64,000 nt of DNA from Ascarosepion bandense (lineage: Eukaryota > Mollusca > Cephalopoda > Sepiida > Sepiidae), in NCBI GenBank assembly GCA_037127315.1, contig JBBBDQ010000750.1, positions 2,367,001 through 2,431,000 of the forward strand. Reading direction: 5' to 3'. Numbering within the stretch: the first letter of the stretch is position 1; each line of letters opens with the position of its first letter. The translations under genes were made by a program, and so were the position numbers. The notes below the pieces were generated by a model. That model saw only the letters and a list, made by a program, of their open reading frames with translations, made no database searches and was not told the DNA's origin. Positions 42,256-53,329 of the stretch are shown piece by piece.

Positions 42256-42380
42256 TACCTATTACTGGGTAAATCAGGAACCCAATGAACTTGTGCAGAG
42301 GGAACTTAGGAGAGGCAGACACAAAACATTAGTTGACTGGTACAATTTTGCTAGAGAAATTTATATGAAATTTATATGAA
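42256..42380 (+). pseudogene. ISXO2/IS1595-like transposase scrap
   Basis: One frame reads YYWVNQEPNELVQRELRRGR then HKTLVDWYNFAREIYMKF and stops. This matches the helical region preceding the catalytic domain of metazoan IS1595/Merlin-type transposases. The DDE part is not recognisable downstream, so only a fragment remains. Confidence 0.65.
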
Positions 42381-43905
42381 TTTATATGAAAACAATATAG
42401 GAAAGTACCCGAAGAGAGTACAGTTGTCAAGATAAATGTGAACAAGAGACAAAACCACATTTTTTATAAATCTGTAGGATTCACTTATGCTGGGAAAATG
42501 AAAAGAATCTTAGCACAACCCCAGAACAGAAGGGAGGGGACTGGGGACATTATCCCTTGAACAATTTTTGCACGGCCTTGCTGAAATCCTACTTGAAATT
42601 CCTATATCATCAGATTTGTGACCCCTGTATTTTTCATTAAAATTTAACAATAAAATAAGCAATATTTGTTTAATTAATTTTAACTTTTCTTACCAGCATA
42701 CAATGTTTCAGATTTTGAGATCATTTAAATTAATTTTCTTTTTTAATTTTCAAATTACTGTTATTATTAACGACTTCTGTTGCTCATATTTTACTCTTTC
42801 CAAAGATATTTGAAGAAGTAGTTCTAGTTTAAGGAAACTTTTAAAATCACAAATAACTGCAATTGGTGAGGTTTTATTGAATCAGGTTTTGTCTTGGTAG
42901 TAATTTTTTTATTTATACAAGTTTGGTGAAATACCGATGAAAAATTTTGTTGCTAACATTATTATTTCTGTTTCATATTTGAAAATATGTTTTCTTGTTC
43001 GAGTGCATTCACTTAGTGTTAACCATTTTCCAAGAATTTTGGGATAAGTTTCATTTTTAAATGTAGCTTATTTACCTGAGAATTTGCTGTTTTTTTAAAT
43101 GAAACATATGTTGGGTCAGAGGTTTGATGTAATTTTATTGATGTTGGATTGCTTGTTATGCTTTTTTTTTTTTTTTTTGCTCAAAGCCTCAAACAACTGT
43201 AGATGCTTTTTTTACAGTTTACTTCAAATAAAAGTTTTGTGCTTTTAAGAATTTGCCTGAATTGCAATCCGCCTTCGCTTGTATTGGTTGGTGATATGTG
43301 ATTCACTGGAGTTAGTATAAGGTAAATGTCATCACCCACAACACAGCAAAAATGAAAAGCTCCAACAAATCAATATGGGCCATTAACATGCATACTTACT
43401 TGGAAAATGCTTTCTAACCACACATGTATTAGTTTCACAACAATACTGTCATGCTGTTTAACGTCATTTATTGAATACTAGCTCTGTTAAATCACATAGC
43501 ACCAACCAACGCAAAAGAAAAACAAAACAAATCAGACAAATTCTTAACAACAACATAAAGGTGCTATATTGTATAAAATGCAAAAAGCAAGAAACCCAAC
43601 CTCAAATTTGCAGCAAAACCTCGGATCTAAGATAAATATATTTCACACCCAAAAAAGACAATTTTTCATATAAATATATGATACTTTAAAGTGGACGTGG
43701 GAAACACAATATCTAAAAATGAGATCGACAACAGACACCAAGTCTTTGAAAATGGCTAATGCTAGACAAAATTACGCAGACATAGGAAAATATTTTGTTA
43801 AATATTAACCAGAAACAATTAGGAATATTTGAAAAATAAACAACAAAAAAAGTTTTTGAGGAACTTTAATTGTTACTTAACAAAATTGTATTCTATATAT
43901 ATATA
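42381..43905. other. AT-rich, nothing recognised
   Basis: Long T- and A-runs (43159-43178). No coding or repeat signature. Confidence 0.4.
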
Positions 43906-43908
43906 TAT

Positions 43909-44713
43909 ATGGTAAGATGGATAAATTGTTGACATTTTATATTTTTGATTTTGCTGACCACACAGTATAGTATAGTCAGTTGGGCACCGTCTGTGACAAA
44001 AAGAGCACCATGATGCATTTCCCTCCCCCAGAAATATGGAAACAACATGCTGTACTACTTGGGATTCTTGCTGGAAGCTGCAATACAAACATTTCAGAGT
44101 CTGTGGACAGTGCAGAGGATTCGGAAAAAGTTAGAGGAGTCTAATGGTGATTATGAAGGTACAGCAACTTGGAAAACTCACTCTGATTGTTCTGATATGA
44201 AAAGAACTCACAAATTTGTTGGTAAAGACCTTAGACTTAACACGGAGGCCTACATCAAGTGCCTTGAGAAGGTAGTGCTACTCTGGGTCAAGAGAGTGGC
44301 AGCTGGAAGACCCTATGTCTGGCAAAAAGACTGCATCATGCAGAAGAACCCAGTCATGGGTGTCAGACAATTTCTGAAACCACATCACCCCTTACATCTG
44401 GCCACCTAACTCACCAGCACCTTGATTATTATGTGTGGGGTGCAGTTGCGTAAGAGACCAACAAAACTCCTTGATACACCAAAGGTGAACTGAAGGCAAG
44501 GATTATGGCTGCATTCATCAACTTAAAAAAGGAAACTTTCTAGAAGAGATGCAGAAGTTTCTGAAGTCAGCTGAGATTTAAGATAATAGTTATTTCTAAT
44601 AAATTTACATTCGTATTTCAAGATACTTTTGTGTAATTTTGGTAAATGAGATGTCAGAGTTATTTTCATTTTTGCATAATTTAGATGACAATTTATCCAT
44701 CGCACCCTGCATA
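43909..44713 (+). pseudogene. Tc1/mariner-superfamily transposon, internally deleted
   Basis: Ends: left GGTAAGATGGATAAATTGTT, right (reverse complement) CAGGGTGCGATGGATAAATT. The frame reads RIRKKLEESNGDYEG, VVLLWVKRVAAGRPYVWQKD with one catalytic Asp of the triad, then PHHPLHLAT. After a frameshift near 44409 it continues LDYYVWG-like to KARIMAAF. The region between the N-terminal piece and the first Asp is missing compared with a full transposase. Confidence 0.82.
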
Positions 44714-45593
44714 TATAAAGCAATATTTATCTACAACTTTCAATAATTTATTAACAGACAAGAGCAGAAAGTAAAATTTGAACCTATAGTAAAAATGGTT
44801 TTGTTCATCAAACGAGCAAGACGTCGCTCCTCTGTGAAAAGAAGTTCGAGACATTTTTTACCATAGAAGAGTTTTTGTAGATAAATGACATTTAACAGAT
44901 GAATAAGTTAATAATACAAAGCTTACACACATTTCTCGCAACCACATTATACAGGCACTCTCGTAAAATCCAAATATTGTCTTAACAGATCAAAGATGGA
45001 TGGTACATAATGATGACAAGTTTGGAAGGAGAAATCATTGCTACTTTGCATACATGAAAACACATATATACATGTACACATACATATGGGCATACATGTG
45101 CATGCATATTTTATAGATAGAAACATACACATACGTGCAAACATTATATACAAAGGTGCACACATATGTACATATATTATACATTCATTCACATACAAAA
45201 CGTTATAAAGATACCAACATACACACACATATATAAAACTTATATACATGATAACTATATATAAATGTTTTATAAATCAAGAACAATTTTGGAAGAAAGT
45301 TGCGACAAAGTAGGAAAAGTTTTTGTGACATGTTTCATCCTTTAGGACTTCATCATACTAGGTTTGTTAATGTGGTAACATATGTGCATGAACGAGAGAT
45401 GGTTGGAATTTTTAATTTAAAAAGACATAATATAATTAAAATGAAAAAAAAGTCATAGTTGTTTTCAGTTTTCTAAATTCCCAGCATCTCTCATTTGTGC
45501 ACATCATCGTAAACAGACCTATGAAGTCCTAAGGGACATAACCTGCCACACAAAAGCTTTTTCCACTTTATCACACATCTTTCCTCAACATAC

Positions 45594-45632
<39 letters not shown>

Positions 45633-45914
45633 GTTAGTTTATTTGTACAATGAATTCTAATTGTAAAAGCCAAAAAAATAGGCAATGTCCTGGGTAAAAA
45701 AAGTAGTTTGAGTCTTATGAAAAAAAAAAAAAAAAGCAAAAACCAAAGTATTTTTTACTTGTTTCCCTAATAATATTTTTTTTAAAATTCAGTGTCATTA
45801 TGCATCCTTGATGCATAGTCAAATCAAGAAAACAAAAACAAAATGTATATATACATATTCTTGATTGGACTGAAAAAAGAGCTTGCCTTATTGTTTTCTT
45901 TTTAGCATGCATAT

Positions 45915-45948
<34 letters not shown>

Positions 45949-47028
45949 TTGCAAATATTACACACATTCTTTATAGCTAAGTCTAAATAGACTTGGCTGA
46001 AATAGTAGCTTCTTTTTCTAATGCCCAGAGTGGTGAATGCAAGAATAAGGCCTAACCAACAATCTTGAAGGAGGCTAATGGCTGGGATAGAAAGAGAAAA
46101 AAGTGTATAGTGCTGAAAAGATAGAAGAAAAGGGGAAAAAAATCAGTGGATAAGAGAAAAGGAAATGCACAAAAAGGGAGGCTGAAAAAAACATGGTTTA
46201 TTTAAAATAAAGAAAATGGGTGAACTTAAATGTCTGTGTTTTGTTGTTGGGATTTTTGTTATATTTTTATAATTAGAAAAAAAAATGGGATAAAAAGCAC
46301 ATAAAATTGAATATAACAGCATCTCCTTCAATCCAAGTGAAATAATAAGAGATTGGAAGGAAAATAAAGAGAAAAGGACAAAAAATATAAAAAGATGAAA
46401 AATTCAGGAACATCAAGTTAAAAATCAAAGAAGAAAATAAACAAAAAGAAAGAAAAATTTGATAAATTAAAAAAAAAGTTACCTGATTAATATGAGAGCT
46501 GGCAAAACTCTAAAAAGAGAGAAAACGACAAGGCAAGCTCTTTTACAGATAAAGAAAATAATAATAATAATAATAATATTAGGGGAGAGAGAGAGAGAGT
46601 AAAGGAAGAAGAGTAGGTGGGGAATGAGAAATATTTGGCAGAAGCCAAAAGGGTGAAAGTATGTTGAAGAGAAAAAAAAAAGGCCCAACTTAATAATAAT
46701 AATAATAATAAAATGATTTCCTGGAGTGATTTATATCTATTTTTTTTTATTATTTTTGCTTGATTAGTTTTTTTTTTCAATTAAAAACATAGACAGGATA
46801 AAGAGAGAGAGAGAGAGACCAGTTTTTAATAATAATAATCTGCCCACATTCCAAAAGTCATCATCACCATGTCTTCCTCTCTGTCACTTTACAAAAAAGA
46901 GAGAGAGAGAGAGAGAGAATCTAAAACTTCCATCTTGCTTCTTTCTCATCTTCAGTCATTGTAATCCTCCACTCCAAAATTCTCAATCTTTCTTGTTTGA
47001 TTGTGTTATATGTAATAAATTTAATAAC

Positions 47029-47060
<32 letters not shown>

Positions 47061-47300
47061 TTTTGAATAAAAACAGAGAGGCGGGGAAGAAGTTAATATT
47101 ATTAACACTAGAATAATTTTATAAAAAAAATTTTTTCAACAAAAATTGCACCATATAAAACCTGTCCTCATAAAGAAGATTTGCCATAGAAAGATTTCAA
47201 GCAGAAGATAGTGAAGAAAAAGGAGAGAGAGAGAGAGGAAAAAGAGTGGGGAAGGCGTTGTGTTAATATTTAAGGGTGTTGCGGGGGTGGGGGGTCTATC
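44714..47300. other. AT-rich with microsatellites
   Basis: CA-like patches at 45060-45230, (TG)n at 45599-45630, TA at 45909-45948, GA tracts at 46580-46600, 46804-46818, 46901-46918, AAT-type triplets, (TG)n 47036-47060. No gene; it could include distal 3' sequence of the gene ending at 47588. Confidence 0.45.
45326..45357 (-). other. Hammerhead-like PLE-end motif
   Basis: Minus strand: ATGATGA, stem GTCC-TAAA-GGAT, GAAA, palindrome ACATGT and C. Only the first core base differs from CTGATGA. Stem II and minimal stem III are intact, so of the isolated PLE-type motifs this one is closest to a real hammerhead. Confidence 0.5.
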
Positions 47301-47587
47301 CTCCACACTTGAACACTTGCAGTTTTTATTTTATTTTTATATTTTTTTTTTAATTCATTCCTGAGAAACATGTCAGCCGTTAAGGTGTCGGATGACACAC
47401 GGAGGAAAGGGAGGTGGGTGCTGTATTCATAGGGTGGGAGAATCCAACGGCTTTATTAGGGTGCAGAGACCAAAGCCCTTGCTCTTCCTTCCTCTCTTGA
47501 TCTTCTGTTTCTAAAAATTCTAGTAGAGTTGCTGCTGCTGTGAGATTTAAAAAAAAAAAAAAAAAAAAAAAGCTACCATTGTCTTTG
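47301..47587 (-). other. Probable 3' untranslated region
   Basis: Lies directly after the stop codon of the terminal exon on the minus strand and is less AT-rich than its surroundings at 47370-47530. AATAAA-type signals occur on the minus strand at about 47318-47335. An A-run at 47549-47570 (T on the transcript) is close to the stop. Confidence 0.45.
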
Positions 47588-47724
47588 TTATTCCGTGTCA
47601 GTTACGGGAATGTTCTCCGCCACCAATCTTCGAGGTGGCCGGCTAATTTGAGGACTCACAGGCGCTGATGTAGTATGTTCGTCTGAGTGAAATGGCGAGC
47701 ATCTATGTAGACAGCGGCTTGGTG
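47588..47724 (-). CDS. Terminal coding exon of an unidentified gene
   Basis: On the minus strand a pyrimidine-rich CTTTTGTTTTTGCAG ends at 47725, giving a good acceptor. The exon is open for 44 codons in the frame starting at its third base (acceptor phase 1) and ends in TAA at 47588-47590. It reads PSRCLHRCSPFHSDEHTTSA, then PVSPQISRPPRRLVAENIPV and TDTE. The composition and GC are unlike the repeats around it and there is no transposon similarity. The remaining exons would lie at higher coordinates. I do not recognise the family. Confidence 0.6.
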
Positions 47725-47725
47725 C

Positions 47726-48263
47726 TGCAAAAACAAAAGTTTAATTCAAATTAAAATAATAATAGCCACTGTAATAGTTATTAGGACTAATAGCAATAAT
47801 AACAAGTTATCCAGGGAGAAAAGGCTAAGCATCACCAATCAATGTCTCAGTAGACATAGTGCTGAAAACTAATTAAAAATTTTGAATAAAAAAAACTACT
47901 TGAACAGAATGAGGAGATGAAAACAACTTCGGATCATTTAAAACAACTACATTATTATGATTATTATCATTATTATTGAATAAAATTTATTTTTAGCTTA
48001 AAGCATTTAAATTAAGAAATAAAGAGCTTCTGACAAAAATGAAGAACACACAAAACAAAAATTTCCAATAAACAGTTTCAAGATCAGTATCAATTCCAAG
48101 GTGAACAACTCACATTGACTGATAAAAACAATGAACCCTCCCTTGTTAATGAGCCTATCGTTAGAGAGGAATGAATAAAAGGTAATATTTTAAAATGAGT
48201 TAGTTTTCAGATAAAATAACTGTTACAAAATATTTGTTACCATAAATGGAAATCAGTTTCTGT

Positions 48264-48268
<5 letters not shown>
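47726..48268. other. AT-rich, probable intron
   Basis: Follows the acceptor of the terminal exon on the minus strand. No further exon recognised. Confidence 0.35.

Positions 48269-48322
<54 letters not shown>
48269..48322. repeat. (TA)n microsatellite
   Basis: Uninterrupted TA tract. Confidence 0.97.
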
Positions 48323-48328
<6 letters not shown>

Positions 48329-48354
48329 TAAATCTACTTTCTGGACAATATCAT

Positions 48355-48712
48355 CCGAAAATGAGGACAAAACTGAAAGCAGTGGAAATGTGGTTCTACA
48401 GAAGGATGCTGCAGATATCATGGACTGAGCATGAAAGCAATGATGAGGTGTTGGAAAGAATGACAACTAAGAGGAAATTACTGAGCATCATGAAGAGACA
48501 AATGAAGTTCTTGGGACACGCAATGAGGAAGGAGAGCCTGGAGAACCTGATACTGACAACATATTTGCAGGGCCTGATTGGGTGGTTGACGGAACGGGGA
48601 TTGACAGGAGTAACGGGAACAAACATACTAGAAGCCACAAGGGATAGGGAGACGTGGAGAACCATGATCGCCTACGTTCTGAAGGGACAGGGCACATAGA
48701 AGAAGAAGATTA
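48355..48712 (+). pseudogene. LINE-A 3' fragment with internal deletion
   Basis: VEMWFYRRMLQISWTEHESN, MKRQMKFLGHAMRKESLENL, then directly LTTYLQGLIGWLTERGL: the EGKRDRGKQR segment is missing in frame. Ends KGQGT and an AGAAGAAGAAG tail. Open for 112 codons. Confidence 0.92.
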
Positions 48713-48775
48713 AGCACACTTTATAAAAGTCAATGTATGAACAGTGGGCTTTAATTTATCTGTTCTTTCACTTCC

Positions 48776-48779
<4 letters not shown>

Positions 48780-48829
<50 letters not shown>
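48780..48829. repeat. (TA)n microsatellite
   Basis: TA tract; another at 49034-49060 leads into the hammerhead element. Confidence 0.97.
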
Positions 48830-48832
<3 letters not shown>

Positions 48833-49029
48833 TGTACTTAATGACTGTCACTCAATTACTAATTATGCCTATTGCTATTCTGCTATTTTTTTTTCATATA
48901 TCATATCCTTGCTGAAACCTCCTGAAGAATGGACTGAACAATTAGAACAAAGTTTGTCTCCGAAAGTACAGAGCCGAGGTGCTGAAAAAAACATCAATAA
49001 GTTATGATAAATTTTAGTTGTATTTATTA

Positions 49030-49033
<4 letters not shown>

Positions 49034-49064
<31 letters not shown>

Positions 49065-49253
49065 TTATTTACGTTCTCACACATATACGATATGCGCTAA
49101 AAAGTCTGCTTACTTCCACCGAACACCCATAGCCCAGGGGTAGAGTCGCCGACTGACACCATTTCGGTCAAGTTTCAACCCTGGGTTAAAAAGCAATCAG
49201 AGTCTAACCGTACTGATGAGCTGTGATACAGTGAAACAGATCTGTCTGCCGGT

Positions 49254-49300
<47 letters not shown>
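49034..49300 (+). mobile_element. tRNA-headed hammerhead SINE/retrozyme-like element, copy 3
   Basis: TA tract, shortened body (TTTACGTTCTCACA joined directly to GCGCTAAAAAGTCTGC, an internal deletion relative to 3.6-3.8 kb), tRNA-like head with box A TAGCCCAGGGG (49130-49140, complete match) and box B-like AGTTTCAACCC, the HHR, and a terminal (TA)n to 49300. Confidence 0.82.
49202..49256 (+). ncRNA. Type I hammerhead ribozyme, near-intact
   Basis: CTGATGA 49213-49219, stem II GCTGT-GAT-ACAGT (closing G-U pair), GAAA 49233-49236, palindrome ACAGATCTGT, triplet GTC ending 49246. Stem I strand is TGCCGG, with one extra C relative to TGCGG, making a bulge. GTC (49202-49204) and GAC (49254-49256) extend stem I. 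Confidence 0.8.
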
Positions 49301-49306
<6 letters not shown>

Positions 49307-50007
49307 AGAGAGAGAGAGTTATTATTAGTGTTATAATAATAACCTATGGAACTGCAACACAAATTATGCAGCCCCATATGTTATTATTATAACATTAATG
49401 ATAACTATATCTCTATATAAGTTCTACAGCTGTATTGAGCACTTTATAAAAAGTAAATGTTACCAAACAGTGGAATACATTAGTTATACCGCAATTTTAT
49501 GTAGATACACACACACACACACACACACACACACGGGAGGTAATTCCAAGTAATTTACAAAAAGAGTTACTTCCCTTAGAACAATATTTTTTTTTGTTTT
49601 TAAAAACGAATTTGGTAATAAAAATCGTTCCAAATTTACATTTAAGCAAAAATTACATTAAAAACAGAATGCGTAATTTTCCAACCAGCATATATACCAG
49701 TAATCTTTTTTAAATTTTATTTTTAAACGTTTTAAATTAATAAAGTTTTTTTCCTTCCCATTCTGCTTTGTCCATTCTCCGGCCTGTTGTCAAAATTATT
49801 ACTAGCATTGCAATGGAAGATTTTGCAGAAAGGCAGTGACAGCCTTGACAGATTTTTGTTTTTCTTTATTTTTTTCTATTTCTCAAAGTAGGATGTTACT
49901 GAATGATGTTGTAGGAGTATAGGAGGCATGAGGACAGAAGTGCAGTTTATGAGATGTTGGGAAAATGATGGTTAGCCATAGACTTGTTGGGGTTATGATT
50001 GTAGGTT
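49301..50007. other. AT-rich spacer
   Basis: An inverted pair ATATGTTATTATTATAAC / GTTATAATAATAAC around 49329-49396 forms a perfect-looking palindrome arm, AT only. (CA)n at 49507-49534. No gene. Confidence 0.4.
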
Positions 50008-50440
50008 GTTTTTTTTTAAAATCATTTTACTTGATGCAAGACAGGAATACCATTAGTACACAGTAGATTAAAACGGAGTGAAAGTAAGAGAAAAGACTGG
50101 GTATAGTAAGAATTTAAGAAAGAACAAAAGATAAGCAGAATTCAAGAAGATAGAAGATGGCAATGAAAATTTCATTTAAATATTTGAAGCTTGTAGTTAT
50201 CAGGGAAGCAGAGACAGGAAAGCATCTTCTCGGGAGTTCATTCCACAAAGTAGCGATTCTTAAGAAGAAACTATCAGAGTGGAATCCCCTTCTAACTAAT
50301 GGAATAGGAGGGGACTAAATGCGTAAGGTATGACAGTTCCTAGCTGCCTGGTGGAACTAGTAAGTTGGGGTGTTGGCTGGAGAATGTTTTTTTTCTTCTT
50401 AGAGAGGCAACATCAATTTCTTGGCTTGACTCACTTTCCA
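50008..50440 (-). pseudogene. LINE-B 3' fragment, strongly diverged
   Basis: The minus of the 3' terminus is recognisable (ATCATTTTACTTGATGCAAG). The LWNSLP region (about 50215-50260) is broken by several indels. Confidence 0.7.
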
Positions 50441-50654
50441 AAACCTAACAACAAGAAAAGATTTCTTGAGGGTAGGGGTTCTTGGCCAGACATTCCCTCA
50501 TAGCCAAGACTAAGGAATAGGAAAGGAATAAGGAATAAGCTAAGGAATAGGAAAGGTAATTTGATGTGATATAATATTTTTACTTTTCAATCATCAATTG
50601 GTAGACGTGGTTATGTGGTAGATTTTAAAATGTTCAAATCAAGGTTGTGCATGC

Positions 50655-50860
50655 ATGGGAGAGAAAGAGACGCAAAGAGACACAGAGATAGAAAGAGATT
50701 GAGAGAGCCAGAGAGAGAAAGTGAGTGAGACAGAGATACAGACAGCAAGTGAGACTGAGTGAGAATGGAGAGAGAGTGAGAGAGAGAGAGAATGAGAGAA
50801 AGTGAGAGACACACAAATAGCAAGTGAGACAGAGAGAGAGAGAGTGAGAGAAAAGATGAT
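50655..50860. repeat. GAGA-rich low-complexity tract
   Basis: GA-rich with interspersed CA and GT. Minus-strand frames of 60-96 codons here are S/L polymers, not genes. Confidence 0.95.
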
Positions 50861-51004
50861 TGGCAGGTAATAAATAAAACTACCAATGTGTTAAAAAACA
50901 TTTACACAGATGCTTCTCTGCAAAAATTATTTTCCTTACCACTGAATTTCCTGTCTACATACAAAAAGCAGATGATAAGCAATCTAAAGAAATATGAAAA
51001 ATGT

Positions 51005-51075
51005 TTTTTTTTTTTAATCATTTCACCTGAAGAAAAGAAATAAAGCCACTAAGATGCAAGGACCTTATGAGTGAA
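51005..51075 (-). mobile_element. LINE-B 3' terminus fragment
   Basis: TTTAATCATTTCACCTGAAG at left is the minus of the LINE-B end, with only about 70 bp of recognisable sequence. GA tract at 51111-51126 follows. Confidence 0.6.
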
Positions 51076-51234
51076 AGAGAGAGTATAAAAAAATAAATAC
51101 ATTATTAATGAGAGAGAGAGAGAGAGCAATAAAGAACAGAAAACCCTATGAATGAACAATAAGAAAAATATCTTCAAATTTCAGTTTCCAACATTTTACA
51201 GAAACTAATTTATGTATCCAAACCAATTTTGCCA

Positions 51235-51430
51235 GCCAAAGATCAGCCTGTGTAACTTATTCTTTTTCTTTCTCTCTAACTTCTCTTGCCCTTTCTCTTT
51301 CACTCCCTGTATCTGGTTCATCTTTCTCTTCACTCTCCTCCTGCCTGAAACTTTAACTCTCTTATGTAGCCCCCTGCACATCAGTGGCGATACCACCTTG
51401 CTTGGGGTGAAATGATTTAAAAAAAAAAAA
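51235..51430 (+). mobile_element. LINE-B 3' end fragment
   Basis: TATGTAGCCCCCTGCACATC and CTTGCTTGGGGTGAAATGAT followed by an A-rich tail. Same subfamily as 18785-18955. Confidence 0.85.
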
Positions 51431-51539
51431 AAAGAAAAGAAAAAAAAAAAGAAAAGAAAAAAAAACACATTCCACTCATGAGACAGAGTGATTTGAAAAT
51501 TTATTAAAATGTAAAGCATTTATGAAATGTAGTAAAGAT

Positions 51540-52080
51540 TTAAAAAAAAAAATCATTTCACACCAAGCAAGGCAAGATCGCCACTAATGCGCAGGGAATT
51601 ACAGTGAGAGAAAAGATTAGGTACAAGGGTACAAAAGATGAATGGGATTCAAGGAGACAGAAGATAGCATCTGACATTGCATTTAAATGTTTGGTGATAT
51701 CAGGGAAGCAAGTAAATGGAAAGGAGTCTCACAGGTGGGAAGTGTGAGAAAAGAAACTGTTGGAGTAGAAGTAGTGGTTGCGTTTAACTATTTCACTGGT
51801 AAATGTGTGGGACCTACATGCCAATTTAGTAGCATGCTTAAATTCATGTGGTCAGAGCAGTAAGGATAAAATCTTGTCAGAGCAGTTACCATGGAAATAT
51901 TTGTAAAAAAAAACAAAAAAAAGGGAAGCCACGTCACATTGGTGAAAAAGTGACTGAAGTTGAGATGCCAAGTCAGGATCGATTTCATCACAGATCCTTC
52001 TTTAGATTGTGTCAAGAACCTTGAGATGAACAGTAGGAGCACCAGACCAGATATAGCAGCAGTATTCAATAAACATTACC
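51540..52080 (-). pseudogene. LINE-B 3' fragment
   Basis: 3' end at left (TTTCACACCAAGCAAGGCAA). The coding part is broken: RLATRS- and LWNS-like residues at about 51720-51830 and AAISGLVLLLF near 52060. Tail to tail with the preceding + strand copy. Confidence 0.82.
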
Positions 52081-52109
52081 ATAAAGTTAAGAACTGTATA
52101 GTAAATTTC

Positions 52110-52465
52110 TTCAGTATTTGTCTATACTTCTGAGATGAGGTATTATTTACATTGTTCAAACTATTGTCTTCAAGGACACATAAATATAGGCATTGGTTAG
52201 TTACACTAACATGACCCAAAGAGTTGTGAGTTCAATACCAGGCTACAGCAGTGGCGAACAAATAACTCAGAGAGTTGAATAAAAGGGAGATAACTATATG
52301 GCTACCGGAAGTGGCATCACACATGGAATAAGAGTGATCAAAATAAAGGGTTCCGTTGAAAATTCCTAGCATCTAAAAAAGGCCAGAGTGTACAATGGCC
52401 AAAATGTCGTAAACATGGCAACAAAGATGAGGACAACAGTTCGAACAATGTAAATAAAGTAAATT
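52110..52465 (+). repeat. PLE-end repeat P, copy 3
   Basis: Shares GAGTTGTGAGTTCAATACC, GAACAAATAACTCAGAGAGT and GATGAGGACAACAGT with the repeat at 37.5 kb. The motif at 52371-52410 (GGCC ... GGCC around AGAGTGTACAAT, then AAAATGTCG) keeps stem II perfectly but has lost CTGAAGA and GAAA. Confidence 0.65.
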
Positions 52466-53329
52466 CCTTGTTTTTGTTTTTTTTAACAAATTATTTACCG
52501 TATAACAAATTATTTACTGATTGAAAAAATATAAAGAGATAAAATGAACAAGACTCAAAAAGAGAAACATTGTTTTTTAAATAATTTTAGATATTCTTAT
52601 TGTTGCTGTCCTTTTTTCATTTCAACCTTGATGGGGAGAAATTAAATTCATCTCATAGGGATGAGGCTTTGTTATATTTTTTTTTTTACAGTTTATTTTT
52701 TTTCTAGCGTCAAACCAACCAATTTGTTGCAAAGAAAATAATAATGAAAAATTGACAGCAGACAAACATAGAAGCATGTCTAGAGCAATATCTCTGAATA
52801 TTCTGCACTTATTTTTCCATCTAATTTCAACCTTTTCCAAATTCTTTATCACCCAAAGATAACTATGTAAAAAAAATAAAATAAAATGCCTGCAATTGCT
52901 AAAACATTTTATTACATTAGCAACCGAAACAATTCAAAAACCTTAAAAAAAGAAAAGTTTGCTTTCCAGCACACCAAATGCTGGCTTTTGGGGGGGGGGG
53001 GGGGAATATTCGAGAACTGTTGTCAAGATGTTAACAGAAAGTGTGCTGCACAGCTGTCAAGAATGAAGGATGGATTCACGTGTGTTCAGAGGAATTTTGA
53101 TGATACACCACAGCTCTTTCTAATTTGGGAACTTGAGAATCCTCTTGGTCTCAGAGTCAATCTCACGACTGTTTTTAGCAATTTGATTTTGATGTATGGA
53201 CATTAACATGAGTCATATAATAGAAAAAAAAATAATTTAATAACAAGGAAATTTTATGAAACTTGATTTTATAAATATTTTACCATAATTAGGCAGGTGG
53301 CTGTTGAATGCAGTTAGTGCATGAGTATC
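52466..53329. other. AT-rich spacer with G-run
   Basis: A G14 run at about 52991-53004. The open frame at 52886-53206 spans it and has no recognisable similarity; not called. Confidence 0.4.

Noticed and set aside
49329..49396. AT-only palindrome as a regulatory hairpin
   Set aside because: Pure AT inverted repeats are expected by chance near (TA)n tracts in this composition.
52886..53206. 106-codon plus-strand frame
   Set aside because: Runs through a G14 homopolymer whose length is unreliable; no recognised similarity.
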